Below are positions 8,259 through 17,897 of a stretch of DNA of 64,000 nt, in pieces. Location of the stretch: contig NZ_OZ038524.1 in assembly GCF_964036635.1 (NCBI RefSeq), positions 2,671,001 through 2,735,000 of the forward strand. Direction: 5' to 3'. Under the pieces are notes generated by a model, which was given only the letters and a program-made list of their open reading frames with translations, had not been told where the DNA came from and searched no databases. This DNA is from Tenacibaculum dicentrarchi (GTDB taxonomy: Bacteria > Bacteroidota > Bacteroidia > Flavobacteriales > Flavobacteriaceae). A program made the position numbers and the translations under genes. The stretch's first letter is position 1; each line of letters begins with the position of its first letter.

Positions 8259-8992
8259 TATTCTATAATTTTTTTAGTGTTATCAGCTAATTTTTCAGCT
8301 TGCTGTTTTGCTTCTTCTTTCTTTTCTATTTTGATTTCTGCTTTAGGAGCTTCTTCAGCTTTAGCTTCTTCTTCACCTCCTGTTAACATACCTCCAAAAC
8401 TTAAAAATCCTATTCCCATTAAACCAGTAACAATAAAAGTGATTCCTAATCCTCTTAATGCTGGTGGCACTGATGAATATCTGATTTTTTCACGAATAGC
8501 TGCAATAGCTAAAATTGCTAAAAACCATCCAATTCCTGAACCAACTCCATAAGTTAATGATAATCCTAATGTAGGAATTTCACGAGATTGCATAAATAAC
8601 GACCCTCCTAAAATTGCACAGTTTACGGCAATTAATGGTAAGAAAATACCTAAAGAGTTATATAATGCTGGTGCAAATTTTTCTACAATAATTTCTACCA
8701 ATTGTACCATTGTTGCAATAGTTGCAATAAACATAATAAATGATAAGAAACTTAAATCGTAACCTTCATATTCTGCTCCTAACCATGATAATGCTCCTGG
8801 TTGTAATAAATATTGATCTAATAACCAGTTAACAGGTACTGTAACAGCCAATACAAAAATTACAGCAGCTCCTAAACCAACGGCAGTAGCTACTTTTTTA
8901 GATACAGCTAAGTAAGAGCACATTCCTAAGAAAACTGCAAATACCATGTTATCAATAAATATTGACTTGAAAAATAATTCTAAATGTTCCAT
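8258..8992 (-). CDS. nqrE: Na+-translocating NADH:quinone reductase subunit E
   Basis: Six-helix membrane subunit, paralogous to NqrD. The two Cys that in the Vibrio enzyme hold an intramembrane iron-sulfur centre between NqrD and NqrE are visible here (GMCSYLA and VNCAILGG). The first part matches the usual size of about 200 residues; an extra tail of about 40 residues rich in Glu, Lys and Ala follows the last helix (from about residue 205, [15 protein letters not shown]). The tail is highly charged, probably coil or helix on the cytoplasmic or periplasmic face, and has no known role. It is 30 bases from nqrD. Confidence 0.97.
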   Translation of the reverse strand: MEHLELFFKSIFIDNMVFAVFLGMCSYLAVSKKVATAVGLGAAVIFVLAVTVPVNWLLDQYLLQPGALSWLGAEYEGYDLSFLSFIMFIATIATMVQLVEIIVEKFAPALYNSLGIFLPLIAVNCAILGGSLFMQSREIPTLGLSLTYGVGSGIGWFLAILAIAAIREKIRYSSVPPALRGLGITFIVTGLMGIGFLSFGGMLTGGEEEAKAEEAPKAEIKIEKKEEAKQQAEKLADNTKKIIE

Positions 8993-9022
8993 TTTTCTAT
9001 ATTTTAATGAATTCTAACTTGG

Positions 9023-9667
9023 TTAGTCTTCAATTAATGCTTTGTTTCTACTACGTTGTACCCAAATAATAAGCCCAACAATAATTAATGCCATTGGAGG
9101 CATTAACATAAACCCATTGTTTTCATATCCTGTTGAAAATAATCCTGTTTTTTCAATTGGATCTCCAAGCACTGGAATTCCAAACAAAGTACCAGAACCT
9201 AATAACTCTCTAAAAAACCCTACTATAATTAAAATCACAGCATATCCTAAGGCATTTCCAATTCCATCTAAGAATGACCTCCATGGCCCGTTACCTAAAG
9301 CAAAAGCTTCAAAACGCCCCATAATAATACAGTTGGTAATAATTAAACCAACAAATACCGAAAGTGTTTTACTTAACTCGTAAGCAAAAGCTTTTAATAC
9401 CTGATCTACAATAATTACTAAAGCAGCAACTACTATTAACTGTACAATAATTCTAATTTTTGATGGAATAATGTTTCTCATTAAAGAGATTACCACATTA
9501 CCTACTCCTAGTACAAAAAGTACTGCTATACCCATTACTAACGAAGCTTTAAGCTCTGCTGTAATTGCTAATGCTGAACAGATACCTAATACTTGAATAG
9601 TAATTGGGTTGTTATCCAATAACGGATCTGTAATTAATACTGCGTCTTTTTTTGATAAAAGTCCCAT
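9023..9667 (-). CDS. nqrD: Na+-translocating NADH:quinone reductase subunit D
   Basis: 214-residue, six-helix membrane subunit. Cys in LGICSALA and TNCIIMGR are the conserved pair that with NqrE holds the intramembrane iron-sulfur centre in characterised Na+-NQR. RSFLDGIGNALGY and the short charged ends are typical. It sits two bases after nqrC and is clearly in the same transcript. No deviations seen. Confidence 0.98.
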   Translation of the reverse strand: MGLLSKKDAVLITDPLLDNNPITIQVLGICSALAITAELKASLVMGIAVLFVLGVGNVVISLMRNIIPSKIRIIVQLIVVAALVIIVDQVLKAFAYELSKTLSVFVGLIITNCIIMGRFEAFALGNGPWRSFLDGIGNALGYAVILIIVGFFRELLGSGTLFGIPVLGDPIEKTGLFSTGYENNGFMLMPPMALIIVGLIIWVQRSRNKALIED

Positions 9668-9669
9668 AT

Positions 9670-10410
9670 TTATTTCAATGTTTTAAAGTAAGGCACGTAT
9701 AAACCTAATTCAGATTTAATCATTGCCGCAACACCGTCTCCAGTAATTGTTGCTCCTGCAATTGCATCTACCTCGTTATCTGTTTTATCTTCGTTCTTCG
9801 GATCATTATTTGATTTAGAAACAGTAATTCCTTTAAAAGAACCATTGTTCATTAAATCTTCTCCAATAAAATCATCCATAAAGTAACGTTGCTTAATGTT
9901 AGCCCCTAAACCTGGTGTTTCTCCTTTATGGTCAAAAAAAGCACCTTGTATTACCATATTTTTATCCATAGCAACATATGCCCAAATTGCATCCCAAAGA
10001 CCTTTACCTCTAATTGGTGCTATATAAAATGTTTTACCATCTTTTTCACCTATTAATAATGGTAATTTTCTTACTTTACCTGCTTTTGCAGCTGTTTGTT
10101 GTTTTTTAATATCAATTAAATATGCTTTAGCATTTTCAGAAACATTAGTTCCTTCAATTACTATTTGCTTTTTAATATATTTTGAAAACTCTCCAACTAC
10201 TTTATCAGTTGATACAAATGCTACACTTGTATCATCATTTTCATTTACACCCATCGCATACAAAATATTTTGTTGCTTTTCGATACGTTTGTTTGCATCA
10301 ATCATTGGACGAAGCGATGAAGCTGTAAAAGCTAACAACGCACCTACTATTAATACCATACCAATGGCAAAAAGTAGTGTATATACATTACTGTCTGTTC
10401 TCTTACTCAT
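9670..10410 (-). CDS. nqrC: Na+-translocating NADH:quinone reductase subunit C
   Basis: 246 residues: one N-terminal membrane anchor (about 11-32) and a periplasmic FMN-binding domain. The flavinylation motif DAIAGATITGDGV near the C-terminus contains the Thr to which ApbE attaches FMN by a phosphoester bond in characterised enzymes. GKGLWDAIWAYVA and GETPGLGA are the other family signatures. It is two bases from both nqrB and nqrD. No apbE gene lies in this window. Confidence 0.98.
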   Translation of the reverse strand: MSKRTDSNVYTLLFAIGMVLIVGALLAFTASSLRPMIDANKRIEKQQNILYAMGVNENDDTSVAFVSTDKVVGEFSKYIKKQIVIEGTNVSENAKAYLIDIKKQQTAAKAGKVRKLPLLIGEKDGKTFYIAPIRGKGLWDAIWAYVAMDKNMVIQGAFFDHKGETPGLGANIKQRYFMDDFIGEDLMNNGSFKGITVSKSNNDPKNEDKTDNEVDAIAGATITGDGVAAMIKSELGLYVPYFKTLK

Positions 10411-10412
10411 AA

Positions 10413-11618
10413 TTAGGCAGTTTTAACTTTAGTACGTTTTAATCTTCTCTTTATATTTCCTTGAACCACATAATGGTCAATTGTTGGAGCAAAAACGTTC
10501 ATTAATAAAATAGCTAACATTACTCCTTCTGGATATGCAGGGTTAAATACACGTATCATTATTGATATAAAACCAATTAAGAAACCATATATCCACTTAC
10601 CTTTATTTGTTTGTGATGCAGACACAGGGTCAGTAGCCATATATACAGCTCCAAATGCAAAACCTCCAATTAATAAATGTTTCCAGAAATCTAAACTCAT
10701 TAATCCGTAAAACTTACTTGTTTCACCAATCCATCCTAAACCAACTACTTGATTAAAAATGAATCCCATTACTAAAGCTCCAATTACTGCAGATAACATA
10801 ATTCTCCAGCTTCCAATCTTTGTAAAGATTAAAAATAAAGCTCCTAATAAAATTAAAAATGTAGATGTTTCTCCTACTGAACCAGGAATAAATCCGAAGA
10901 ACATATCAGAAACAGAATGTGTTAATGGTTGCGATTGTGCTAAACTACCTAAAATAGTTTCACCTGAAATTGCATCTGCAGTTCCAGCTAATTCTCTAGC
11001 ATCAGCTACCCATACTTTATCTCCTGACATCCAAGTTGGATATGCGAAGAATAAAAATGCACGTATTGTTAATGCAGGATTTAAAATATTCATTCCTGTA
11101 CCACCAAATACTTCTTTACCTATAACCACACCAAATACTACGGCTACAGATAACATCCATAAAGGTAAATCAATTGGTACAATTAAAGGAACTAACATTC
11201 CTGTAACTAAGTACCCTTCTTCTACTTCATGCCCTTTAATTACAGCAAAAATAAATTCTACTACTAATCCTACTACATATGATACAATTACTAACGGTAA
11301 AATTTTTACTAAACCGATTAAGAAATTATCCATATTCCAGAAATCTCCACTAAAGAAAGACATTCCTTCTGTAAATCCATTGATTGCAGCGTTATGTTGA
11401 TAACCCGCATTGAACATTCCGAAGATTAAACAAGGTACTAATGCCATAATAACTATGTTCATTGTACGCTTTAAATCATCAGCGGCCTTAATATGAGTTC
11501 CTCCGTGAGTTGTCTCATTTGGCAAATATAAAAAAGTATGGATTGCGTTAAACGCAGGAGCCATTTTAGTTCCTTTATATTTTTCTTTTAAATTATGTAA
11601 GTTTTGTTTTAAGCCCAT
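10413..11618 (-). CDS. nqrB: Na+-translocating NADH:quinone reductase subunit B
   Basis: 401-residue, roughly ten-helix core membrane subunit that carries covalent FMN and riboflavin in Vibrio Na+-NQR. GGTGMNILNPALTIRAFLFF and FAFGAVYMATDPVSA are clear family blocks. The position expected for the flavinylated Thr reads DAISGETILG: the usual S-G-A-T is S-G-E-T here, and the Thr is kept. Three bases separate it from nqrA. The N-terminal region is soluble and begins MGLKQNLHNLKEKYKGTKM. Confidence 0.97.
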   Translation of the reverse strand: MGLKQNLHNLKEKYKGTKMAPAFNAIHTFLYLPNETTHGGTHIKAADDLKRTMNIVIMALVPCLIFGMFNAGYQHNAAINGFTEGMSFFSGDFWNMDNFLIGLVKILPLVIVSYVVGLVVEFIFAVIKGHEVEEGYLVTGMLVPLIVPIDLPLWMLSVAVVFGVVIGKEVFGGTGMNILNPALTIRAFLFFAYPTWMSGDKVWVADARELAGTADAISGETILGSLAQSQPLTHSVSDMFFGFIPGSVGETSTFLILLGALFLIFTKIGSWRIMLSAVIGALVMGFIFNQVVGLGWIGETSKFYGLMSLDFWKHLLIGGFAFGAVYMATDPVSASQTNKGKWIYGFLIGFISIMIRVFNPAYPEGVMLAILLMNVFAPTIDHYVVQGNIKRRLKRTKVKTA

Positions 11619-11621
11619 ATC

Positions 11622-12974
11622 TTATCCTAATTCTTCTCTCATTAAATCTAATCCTTCACGAATTATTTTCTGGTGAGGTTGTTTAGACACACAAATAAAT
11701 TCTGTTAATGCGAAATCTTCTGGTGCAATTTCGTAAGCTCCTAATCCTTCCATTTCGTCAAGATCTTGATATTTACAAGCTTTTAATAATTGCATCGGAT
11801 AAATATCTAAAGGAAAAACCTCTTCATATGATCCTGTTACAACAAAAGCTCTATGTTCACCGTTTGTATTGGTATTTAAGTCGTATTTTTTCTTCGGATT
11901 TAACCAAGAAAATGTAAATGCTCTTGATGTAGAAACCTTGTTAAAAACAGGCTTATTCCATCCAAAAAATTCATAATCATTTCCTTCAGGAATTGCAGTT
12001 ACTATATTTTCATAGTATCCTAAAAATCCTTCTTCATTAACCTGAAGACCACTTAATACATTTCCGCTAATTACACGTGCATTATCAGCTTCTAAATTTC
12101 CTTTTACAAGCGCTCCAATATTGCTTCCAGCTATTGCTGATACATATTGTGGCTTTGCAAATTTAGACCCTGCTAAAGCAATAGTACGCTTTGCGTTAAA
12201 TTTACCAGTTAATAATAACTCACCAATAACTACTAAATCTTGAGGAGTAACAACCCATACAACTTCACCTTTACTAATAGGGTCTATTTGTGCAATTTGT
12301 GTACTCACATTACCAACAGGGTGTGGTCCTGATACATTATGCAATTCAACTCCTTTCATCCCTTTTAATGGTGATGATGTTGAGCTTTTTGCAACAGAAA
12401 CATGTACTTTACCTGTTGTTAATTTTGTTAATGCAGTTAATGCGGCTTGTAATTCAGCTTCTTTACCTTTTAAGGCGTAATCATAATCGGCTGCTAAAGG
12501 TGCACTTGCGTAAGCAGATACAAAAATTGATTTTGGTGCTTGGCTTGGGTCTGCAACTACGTCATACGGACGCTGTTTTACAAATGGCCAACAACCTGAA
12601 GCAAATAAGTGATTTTTCACCTCTTCGCCAGACATTGCATCAACATCTTTTTTTCCAAAATCTTTGTATTGCTGCTGTGCATCAGCAGTGATTTTAATTG
12701 CTAAAACTTTTCTTCTGGCTCCACGAACGATTTCTGAAACTTTACCACTAACAGGGCTTGGAAATAAAATACGCTCATCACTTTTTGAATAAAAAAGTGC
12801 TTGACCCGCTTTTACTTCGGTACCTACTTTTGCTAAAATTTTTGGAATAACGCCGTGAAAATCATCTGGCTGAATTGCAAACACGCCACCTAACGGAAGT
12901 TCGGTAGTTATTTGCTCTGCATCGCCAACGAGCTTGATGTCCAAGCCTTTCTTAATACGGATGTCTTTTGACAT
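11622..12974 (-). CDS. nqrA: Na+-translocating NADH:quinone reductase subunit A
   Basis: About 450 residues; soluble, cytoplasm-facing subunit associated with quinone binding. The N-terminus MSKDIRIKKGLDIKLVGDAE is the standard NqrA start, so I take the ATG at 12974 rather than one 30 bases upstream. Family blocks seen: GGVFAIQPDDFHGVIPKI, GKVSEIVRGARRKVLAIKI and HNVSGPHPVGNVSTQIAQID. First gene of the nqr operon, divergent from the type IX plug gene; a TAnnTTTG box lies about 40 bases before the start. Confidence 0.98.
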   Translation of the reverse strand: MSKDIRIKKGLDIKLVGDAEQITTELPLGGVFAIQPDDFHGVIPKILAKVGTEVKAGQALFYSKSDERILFPSPVSGKVSEIVRGARRKVLAIKITADAQQQYKDFGKKDVDAMSGEEVKNHLFASGCWPFVKQRPYDVVADPSQAPKSIFVSAYASAPLAADYDYALKGKEAELQAALTALTKLTTGKVHVSVAKSSTSSPLKGMKGVELHNVSGPHPVGNVSTQIAQIDPISKGEVVWVVTPQDLVVIGELLLTGKFNAKRTIALAGSKFAKPQYVSAIAGSNIGALVKGNLEADNARVISGNVLSGLQVNEEGFLGYYENIVTAIPEGNDYEFFGWNKPVFNKVSTSRAFTFSWLNPKKKYDLNTNTNGEHRAFVVTGSYEEVFPLDIYPMQLLKACKYQDLDEMEGLGAYEIAPEDFALTEFICVSKQPHQKIIREGLDLMREELG

Positions 12975-13014
12975 AGGAACTGAACTGATTAAATTGATTT
13001 TCAATAAAAAAAAA

Positions 13015-13022
13015 CAAATTTA
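13015..13022 (-). promoter_or_regulatory. Promoter box of the nqr operon
   Basis: The minus strand reads TAAATTTG, an exact TAnnTTTG match, leaving a leader of roughly 35 bases before the nqrA ATG. Confidence 0.5.
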
Positions 13023-13125
13023 CAGATTTTGATTTTTTCGAGTAACTATTTATATTTATATCTTTTAGATAGCTCTTTATTTATATCTATTCTAAATAAA
13101 TTAATGCTTTTAGTTTACATTTTGA

Positions 13126-13133
13126 TACCTTTG
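13126..13133 (+). promoter_or_regulatory. Promoter box of the type IX plug-protein gene
   Basis: TACCTTTG, exact TAnnTTTG, ends five bases before ATGATG. Transcription should begin at or next to the start codon, implying a leaderless mRNA. Confidence 0.6.
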
Positions 13134-13138
13134 TATTT

Positions 13139-14359
13139 ATGATGAAAAAATTCTTAATCTTTGTATTTACTGCATTAAATATAGTAATATATGCTCAAAA
13201 TATAAAAACAATTCAATTACGCCCAAAAAATAATACAAATCAATTTTCAGCAATTGTACGATTAGGAGAGGTTTTAAAACTATCTTTTGATGATTTAGAT
13301 GCTGATAATAAAGAATATCAATACAAAATTGAACATATGACACATGATTGGAAACCAAGTAATTTAACTTCCAATCAATATATTAATGGTTTTGATGAAA
13401 ATGAAATCATCAATATTACCAATTCTTTTAATACACTTCAACCTTACACACATTATAGTGTTGATATTCCTAATCAAAATACAATCATCACCAAAAGCGG
13501 AAATTATTTAATTTCTATTTTAGATGAAAATTATGACGTAGTATTTACAAGAAAATGTGTTTTTTATGAGAATATTACAACTGTTGGCGTTGCTGTTTTT
13601 AGAAGTAGAGAAGCAAAATCAAATAATAAAAAGCAAACGGTTCAATTTACTATAAATCATAAAAATTTAAATATTAACAATCCGAATCAAGAAATTAATG
13701 TTGCGTTATTTCAAAATCATAATTGGAATACGGTTCGCTATAATATTCAACCTAAATTTATAAAACCAGCACAATTAATTTACAACCATACTATTGAAAC
13801 AAATTTTGGGGGTGGTAATGAATTTTTAAATTTTGATACTAAACATTTACGTAACACTAGTTTTAGTATTGCTAAAACTGAAAGAAAAGATATTTATCAC
13901 AGTTATTTATATACTAATGAAGAACGAGTAAATAAAAGATACACTTACAATCCTGATATTAACGGACAATTTATAGTAAGAACTTTAGAAGCAAACGACC
14001 CCAATTCAGAAGCAGATTATTCTATGATTCATTTTTCATTAGCAGCTTATGAAGCTTATCAAAATAAAGATATTTTTATTTATGGTGCTTTTAATAATTA
14101 TCAATTATCCGAAGAAAACAAAATGAAATACGATGCTATTTCTGAAAGATACAAAGCTAATATTATATTTAAACAAGGCTTTTATAACTATAGTTTTGCG
14201 ACATTAAATAACAATAATATAATTAACTTAAATGAAATTGATGGTTCATTTTATCAAACTGAAAACGAATATACTGTTATCGTATATTATAAGCCTTTCG
14301 GCGAAACTTACGACCGTATTATCGGACTTGGGAATGGTTACTTTAATCAAAATAAGTAA
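13139..14359 (+). CDS. Type IX secretion system plug protein (DUF5103 family)
   Basis: 406 residues with a signal peptide (MMKKFLIFVFTALNIVIYAQ). The family (DUF5103, T9SS plug) includes the Flavobacterium johnsoniae protein that closes the periplasmic side of the SprA translocon. Recognised from the N-terminal IKTIQLRPKNNTNQFSAIVRLGEVLKLSFDDLDAD-type start (beta-rich, 'QFSA' and 'LSFDDL'), the YQYKIEHMTHDWKPSNL block and a C-terminal beta-sandwich with YGAFNNYQLSEENKM. It is divergent from nqrA, a neighbourhood I recall from other Flavobacteriaceae. Two adjacent ATG codons at 13139 and 13142 could start it. Confidence 0.88.
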   Translation: MMKKFLIFVFTALNIVIYAQNIKTIQLRPKNNTNQFSAIVRLGEVLKLSFDDLDADNKEYQYKIEHMTHDWKPSNLTSNQYINGFDENEIINITNSFNTLQPYTHYSVDIPNQNTIITKSGNYLISILDENYDVVFTRKCVFYENITTVGVAVFRSREAKSNNKKQTVQFTINHKNLNINNPNQEINVALFQNHNWNTVRYNIQPKFIKPAQLIYNHTIETNFGGGNEFLNFDTKHLRNTSFSIAKTERKDIYHSYLYTNEERVNKRYTYNPDINGQFIVRTLEANDPNSEADYSMIHFSLAAYEAYQNKDIFIYGAFNNYQLSEENKMKYDAISERYKANIIFKQGFYNYSFATLNNNNIINLNEIDGSFYQTENEYTVIVYYKPFGETYDRIIGLGNGYFNQNK

Positions 14360-14393
14360 CTTGGTAATAAAAAATTAACAAAAAAATAAAACT

Positions 14394-14780
14394 ATGTTAC
14401 AACAAATAAGCAAGGGTATTAAAATAGCAATTGAAACCAATTTTAATGGTATTATTAACTACGGTGGATCTGAATATTTTTCTTTTAGTTATTATATTTC
14501 TATTGAAAATAACTCTACCAATACCGTAAAACTTTTAGAACGCTTTTGGATTATTATGGACGCTCTTAAAAACACAGAACATGTATCAGGTAAAGGTGTA
14601 GTTGGTGAAACTCCTATTTTAAAGCCTAACGATATTTTTAAATACCGATCAAACTGTTTTTTAGTATCAACAACAGGTGCTATGAAAGGAAACTACAAAA
14701 TGATTAATACCCAAACTCTTGAAGAATTTATCGTTACTATTCCTACATTTCAATTAACAGCAAGCCCTTCTTTAAACTAA
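14394..14780 (+). CDS. apaG: ApaG domain protein
   Basis: 128 residues, single-domain ApaG: an immunoglobulin-like beta-sandwich. The family signature is visible as FSYYISIENNS, RFWIIMDAL, GKGVVGETPILKPNDIFKY and TGAMKGNYKM. Linked genetically to Co2+ resistance and dinucleoside polyphosphate levels in enterobacteria; the true biochemical role is unknown. Starts 34 bases after the plug-protein stop on the same strand and probably shares its transcript. Ends 16 bases before a convergent gene, with no obvious terminator between. Confidence 0.93.
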   Translation: MLQQISKGIKIAIETNFNGIINYGGSEYFSFSYYISIENNSTNTVKLLERFWIIMDALKNTEHVSGKGVVGETPILKPNDIFKYRSNCFLVSTTGAMKGNYKMINTQTLEEFIVTIPTFQLTASPSLN

Positions 14781-14795
14781 TTTTATAAACAGGCA

Positions 14796-16142
14796 TTACT
14801 TAATTGTTTGATACAAAAAATTTGGCGCACTTATTTTAAAACAAACTTTAATACACAACTTATTATTAGTACTAATGACCGCCTTTATTGTTTTTATTTC
14901 AGCTAAATACTTCGTGAAATTTTCTAAAGAAGTATCTTGGGTTTTTAAATATTTTTCTACCTCTAAAGAAAGTAAAAATTTAGCGTGCTGATTAAAAGTC
15001 TTGTTCTTTTCATTATTTAAAATAGTATTAGATTTATATTTTGAAGATAAAAACAAGCTCTTTTCTTGCTGATAAACATAAGTTTTAAACAACGGGTTTA
15101 CAAGTAATATTTCTTTTCCATTAATATTTTTTATTGCTTTTTTTGATGATAAATAATTTAAAAAAGCACCGCCTCCAAAACTTACATTTAAATCAGGAAT
15201 TATTGTTTTTTTAATCGTTGTTTTTGCAATTTTATTAAAATCATCATCATATTTATAAGTTATAATGGTGTCTTTTCTCTGGATAAAAGCATTTAAATTG
15301 GCATTAAATTCACCATTCCAATACCTTTGAAGACTATCGACTGATAAATTTGTGAATTTTTCAAACCTATCTTTTGATGATTTTTTTAGATAATCAAATA
15401 AAAAAGTTTTCTTTACTTTCCCTGAAAGAGTTGCTAATAAGCCATTATTTATGTTTTTTTCTGAGGATAAAAAAGGCGTATTTTTTTCAGATAATTCTCC
15501 AATTACTGATATTTCATTTTCATCAATTCCAAGGGCTAAAAAATCATTACTTTTAGTTGATAAAGCAATAAGTTTTTTGCTGTTTTTTAATTTCTGAATA
15601 ATCCTATTTTCATCTTTTAAATACTCTTTTGTATTTAAAATAGTTTTTAGTTTCGTTTCAACTTTATTAATTTCATCTACATTAAAAACAATTCTTAATT
15701 GATTTTTATTGATAAGATAAACAGTATTTTTATTGATAAAATAATCCGCATTTTCAATACTCTTTTTAACAAATTTATCTTGATTAAAAAATGATAATAA
15801 ATCCGCTTTATTTTTGATTTCAATAACAGTAGTTACCCAAGTATTTTTTAAAATATCCTTATTACTGTAAAAAAAAACATCCGAAGGAATTTTAAGCTGT
15901 TCAAACAAAGAACCCCCTTTAGTTTGCTTATTTTTTTTAGACGATTTTAAATATGTTAAAGGATGTTTTGCAACATCCTTTAACATGTTATATGCTATTT
16001 CACGTAAATTTACACGAATAATTACATCCGCAGAAACAGGTATTTTAACAGCCGTATTTTCTCTGGGATAATACTTAAAATACCCAAAGGTAAACAGCGT
16101 GCTAATCAGTAGAAAAACAACAAATAATACTTTTTTAAACAT
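14796..16142 (-). CDS. Membrane-anchored protein of unknown function, paralogue of the upstream gene
   Basis: About 448 residues: an N-terminal hydrophobic anchor or signal (MFKKVLFVVFLLISTLFTFGYF), then a large Lys/Asn-rich extracytoplasmic domain. It shares with the upstream gene an early PVSADVIIRVNLREI-type segment, and a middle signature Y-K-Y-D-D-D-F followed by K-T-I-I-P-D-L and a glycine-rich G-G-G. I recognise no enzyme motif. The start at 16142 falls just after the upstream stop at 16147; an in-frame codon at 16157 would overlap it. With its two neighbours it forms a same-strand block of envelope proteins. Confidence 0.75.
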   Translation of the reverse strand: MFKKVLFVVFLLISTLFTFGYFKYYPRENTAVKIPVSADVIIRVNLREIAYNMLKDVAKHPLTYLKSSKKNKQTKGGSLFEQLKIPSDVFFYSNKDILKNTWVTTVIEIKNKADLLSFFNQDKFVKKSIENADYFINKNTVYLINKNQLRIVFNVDEINKVETKLKTILNTKEYLKDENRIIQKLKNSKKLIALSTKSNDFLALGIDENEISVIGELSEKNTPFLSSEKNINNGLLATLSGKVKKTFLFDYLKKSSKDRFEKFTNLSVDSLQRYWNGEFNANLNAFIQRKDTIITYKYDDDFNKIAKTTIKKTIIPDLNVSFGGGAFLNYLSSKKAIKNINGKEILLVNPLFKTYVYQQEKSLFLSSKYKSNTILNNEKNKTFNQHAKFLLSLEVEKYLKTQDTSLENFTKYLAEIKTIKAVISTNNKLCIKVCFKISAPNFLYQTIK

Positions 16143-16146
16143 CTTG

Positions 16147-17862
16147 TTACTTTGCAATATTATTTATAAAATCAAACAATAATTTTAAGGTATTTTCTTG
16201 TTTACCGTTAGTATTTAATTCAACTTTTGACGCTATTTTGTTTCCTTTCATTTTTGAAACTACAAAACGAACATCCTGAATATTATCATTCGAAAAAGCA
16301 ATCATTTTTCTTTCAGTACTTCGAAATGATTTTTTTGGTAAATGAGCAAGTAACGCATTTACATCGGCAAATAAAACACTTGAATTTTTCTTAATTAACT
16401 TGCGGTGTTTTCTTGTTTTAAAACTTCTTTTTCCTACCGATAATTTTATCGCTCTTACTTTTGAGTTTGTAATATAAAGCACCTCATTTTTTATAACCGC
16501 ATATAAATTAATAGGTAATTTTGCTTTTTTAACATCCAATTCAAAAACATTTTTTGCTCCTTTTACTAGCTTGTGCTTTTGCCCTAATTTGAATAATTTT
16601 GTTAGTAATTTTTCTTCTTTTGAGCCCATCATAAAAGTAAAATCGGGCATTAATGTTTCTTTTGTTTTAGTTATTTCTTTACGTTTATAATTGTCATCAT
16701 ATTTATATGATTTATAAGATACTTGTTTTTTTTCAAAACCATTTAATACAAATAAAGCATCGCCAGTAACTAAGCTTGCCATTGCTTTTTCATCTATAAT
16801 TAATGATAATACATCGCCAACAAGGCTAATTTCTTGACTAAATTTCGGAAACATTCCGCCATACATTTTGTCGACCATTGCCGGATATTCTAGCAATAAT
16901 TGTTCGGTATTTATAGAAACACTCCAAAAAGCCAAGGCATTATCATGATTAAAACTATTAATTAGAGTGCTGTTCATTTTTTGATTATAAATCTTTTTGA
17001 ACGATTTTTTCATGTCATCGCTAACAGTCATTTCTAATAATAAATTGGCATTTTTTTTATTAAAAAACAGATTAGCTGTTACCGTTTCTACTCCGTTTAT
17101 ATTTTCACCGTTTTGAGGCATTAATGAAGCTATTGATGTTTTTAAACCTCTTCCTAAAGAGCCAATTACATCGGCTATTAATTCACCATAATTACGCACC
17201 CAAAGTGTTGCAACAGCATTTCTTTTTTTCGCCTTTTGAAAGCTTGGATTTACCGCAATTGAAGTTAATAAACCATTAGTTGCTATTGAAAATCCTTTTT
17301 GTAAAATCCATTGTTTTGACAGGGATTTTTTTACAGCATACATCGATTGTCCTTCTTCTTTTAGTTTTTCAAAACGCTCGGTATGTTGCTTAAAATACCT
17401 ACGGTGTTTATCACCTTTTACAAAAACAAGAAACTCATTATTCCAAAGCATTAATTCGCTATTTTTTTGAATATAACTGTATCCTTGTTCTTTTTTAATT
17501 TTCTTTAAATCTCTTGATTTCAACATAGCTTGATAACGAGCTTTATCGTTGATTTTCACTAAAAATGTATGGTATGAAATACTATCAGTTCTTTCAAAAA
17601 AGTAATATGCGTTTGATTTTATAGCAATTCCTGCGCCACCCACTGAGCTTATTTTATCTTCTCTTTTTCGATTAATAACTTTTAACATTTCTTCGCCTAA
17701 AAAACTGTTGTCTATTTCTGAAATGTTTATTAATTTGAATAAATTATCAGCATCGGCAACGACTACAATATCGGAAGTATTGGGAATTTTGTTTTCTAAT
17801 TTTTGAGCCTGTAAAGCAACAAATATGTTTATAAATAGTAGGGTAGCAATTAGTTTTTTCAT
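16147..17862 (-). CDS. Exported protein of unknown function (DUF4836-like?)
   Basis: About 571 residues with a signal peptide (MKKLIATLLFINIFVALQAQ). The mature protein starts KIPNTSDIVVVADADNLFKL, which resembles DUF4836-type Bacteroidota proteins (P-x-x-A/S-x-x-V-x-x-x-N/D); the match is from memory and weak. A signature Y-K-Y-D-D-N-Y, K-E-T-L-M-P-D-F about residue 400 is shared with the downstream gene. The start at 17862 is chosen because it opens the signal peptide; an in-frame start seven codons earlier exists. Middle gene of the three-gene block, with 35 bases from the upstream stop. Role unknown; probably periplasmic or outer-membrane associated. Confidence 0.75.
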   Translation of the reverse strand: MKKLIATLLFINIFVALQAQKLENKIPNTSDIVVVADADNLFKLINISEIDNSFLGEEMLKVINRKREDKISSVGGAGIAIKSNAYYFFERTDSISYHTFLVKINDKARYQAMLKSRDLKKIKKEQGYSYIQKNSELMLWNNEFLVFVKGDKHRRYFKQHTERFEKLKEEGQSMYAVKKSLSKQWILQKGFSIATNGLLTSIAVNPSFQKAKKRNAVATLWVRNYGELIADVIGSLGRGLKTSIASLMPQNGENINGVETVTANLFFNKKNANLLLEMTVSDDMKKSFKKIYNQKMNSTLINSFNHDNALAFWSVSINTEQLLLEYPAMVDKMYGGMFPKFSQEISLVGDVLSLIIDEKAMASLVTGDALFVLNGFEKKQVSYKSYKYDDNYKRKEITKTKETLMPDFTFMMGSKEEKLLTKLFKLGQKHKLVKGAKNVFELDVKKAKLPINLYAVIKNEVLYITNSKVRAIKLSVGKRSFKTRKHRKLIKKNSSVLFADVNALLAHLPKKSFRSTERKMIAFSNDNIQDVRFVVSKMKGNKIASKVELNTNGKQENTLKLLFDFINNIAK

Positions 17863-17897
17863 GGTTATTTTTAATTTTTTCAAGTTTAGTTTAGCGT

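Noticed and set aside
10759..11400. 213-codon open frame antisense to nqrB
   Set aside because: Reverse-strand shadow of a well-conserved membrane gene with low-stop codon use; no start signal.
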